DNA of 64,000 nucleotides from Synaphobranchus kaupii (Eukaryota; Chordata; Actinopteri; Anguilliformes; Synaphobranchidae), in the NCBI GenBank assembly GCA_029718625.1, contig CM056376.1, forward strand, positions 21,029,091 through 21,093,090, written 5' to 3'. Of the stretch, positions 63,951-64,000 are shown in pieces. Every line of letters starts with the position of its first letter. Position 1 is the stretch's first letter. The notes beneath the pieces are model-generated. The model was not told where the DNA came from. It worked only from the letters and a program-made list of their open reading frames with translations, and did not search any database. The translations under genes and the position numbers were made by a program.

Positions 63951-64000
63951 GGGGCAAAGCGGCGCTAACCCAAACGCAAGTGTCTTTGCTATCTTACACC
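63951..64000. mobile_element. Start of a MITE-like repeat cut by the window edge
   Basis: GGGCCCTATCTTACACCCGG and AAAGCGGCGC followed by AACGCAAGTG resembles the ends of abundant fish MITEs with GGGCCCTAT termini. TATCTTACACC is repeated at the very end. The other half lies outside the window. Confidence 0.5.

Overview
The window looks like a gene-poor, AT-rich stretch of a ray-finned fish (teleost-like) nuclear genome. The signs are long dinucleotide microsatellites, tRNA-derived SINE and L2/CR1-type LINE debris, many short DNA transposons with fish-typical termini, and no long open reading frame. I found no complete protein-coding gene, no rRNA or functional tRNA, no CRISPR array and no prokaryotic signal. 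The reading frames present are either decayed mobile-element pieces or chance frames; many lie in CA/GT microsatellites. The species cannot be named from the sequence.

Layout: 1-3.3 kb is unique AT-rich DNA with two poly-G runs. At 3.3-4.1 kb one ~300 bp repeat is present in +, -, + order. At 8.04-8.86 kb is a GC-rich island with an exon-like segment bounded by good splice sites and a perfect 13-bp stem. At 10.9-12.6 kb is a TTAA-flanked element with two further elements nested inside it. At 17.8-18.95 kb is an LTR-like segment on the minus strand. At 19.85-21.5 kb is an element with inverted ends and a recurring GTTGCGCCACCTG-type motif. At 22.6 kb is a clean hAT-type MITE, at 28.9 kb a TTAA-type element with 182-bp inverted arms, and at 31-32.4 kb a TA-flanked hairpin element whose inner arms belong to a repeat family seen again at 60.7 and 62.0 kb. 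At 34.6-37.1 kb is a 2.4-kb hAT-type element with a perfect 8-bp target duplication and a nested SINE.

The dominant structure is a giant palindrome at 38751-47288. It has two ~3.76-3.78 kb inverted arms around a ~1.0-kb spacer. Each arm carries the same LINE pieces, the same nested hairpin MITE and the same microsatellites. The arms are nearly identical in their outer ~3 kb and visibly more diverged near the spacer. The ends are AACCTGGTCTCAC / GTGAGACCAGGTT, flanked by a 7-of-9 matching putative target duplication, with alternating TTCGTA/TACGAA motifs just inside. I read it as a very-long-TIR or foldback-type DNA transposon, or an inverted duplication kept similar by conversion.

After the palindrome come a mariner-like MITE (47.4 kb), a TIR element (49.5-50.1 kb), a TTAA/piggyBac-like MITE (54.4 kb), a palindromic MITE (57.6 kb) and the edge of another repeat at 63.95 kb. 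The unique stretches between elements include several blocks of balanced composition that could be conserved non-coding (regulatory) elements; without alignment this is only a suspicion. No operon or pathway can be described. The content is mobile-element archaeology within what may be a regulatory gene desert.
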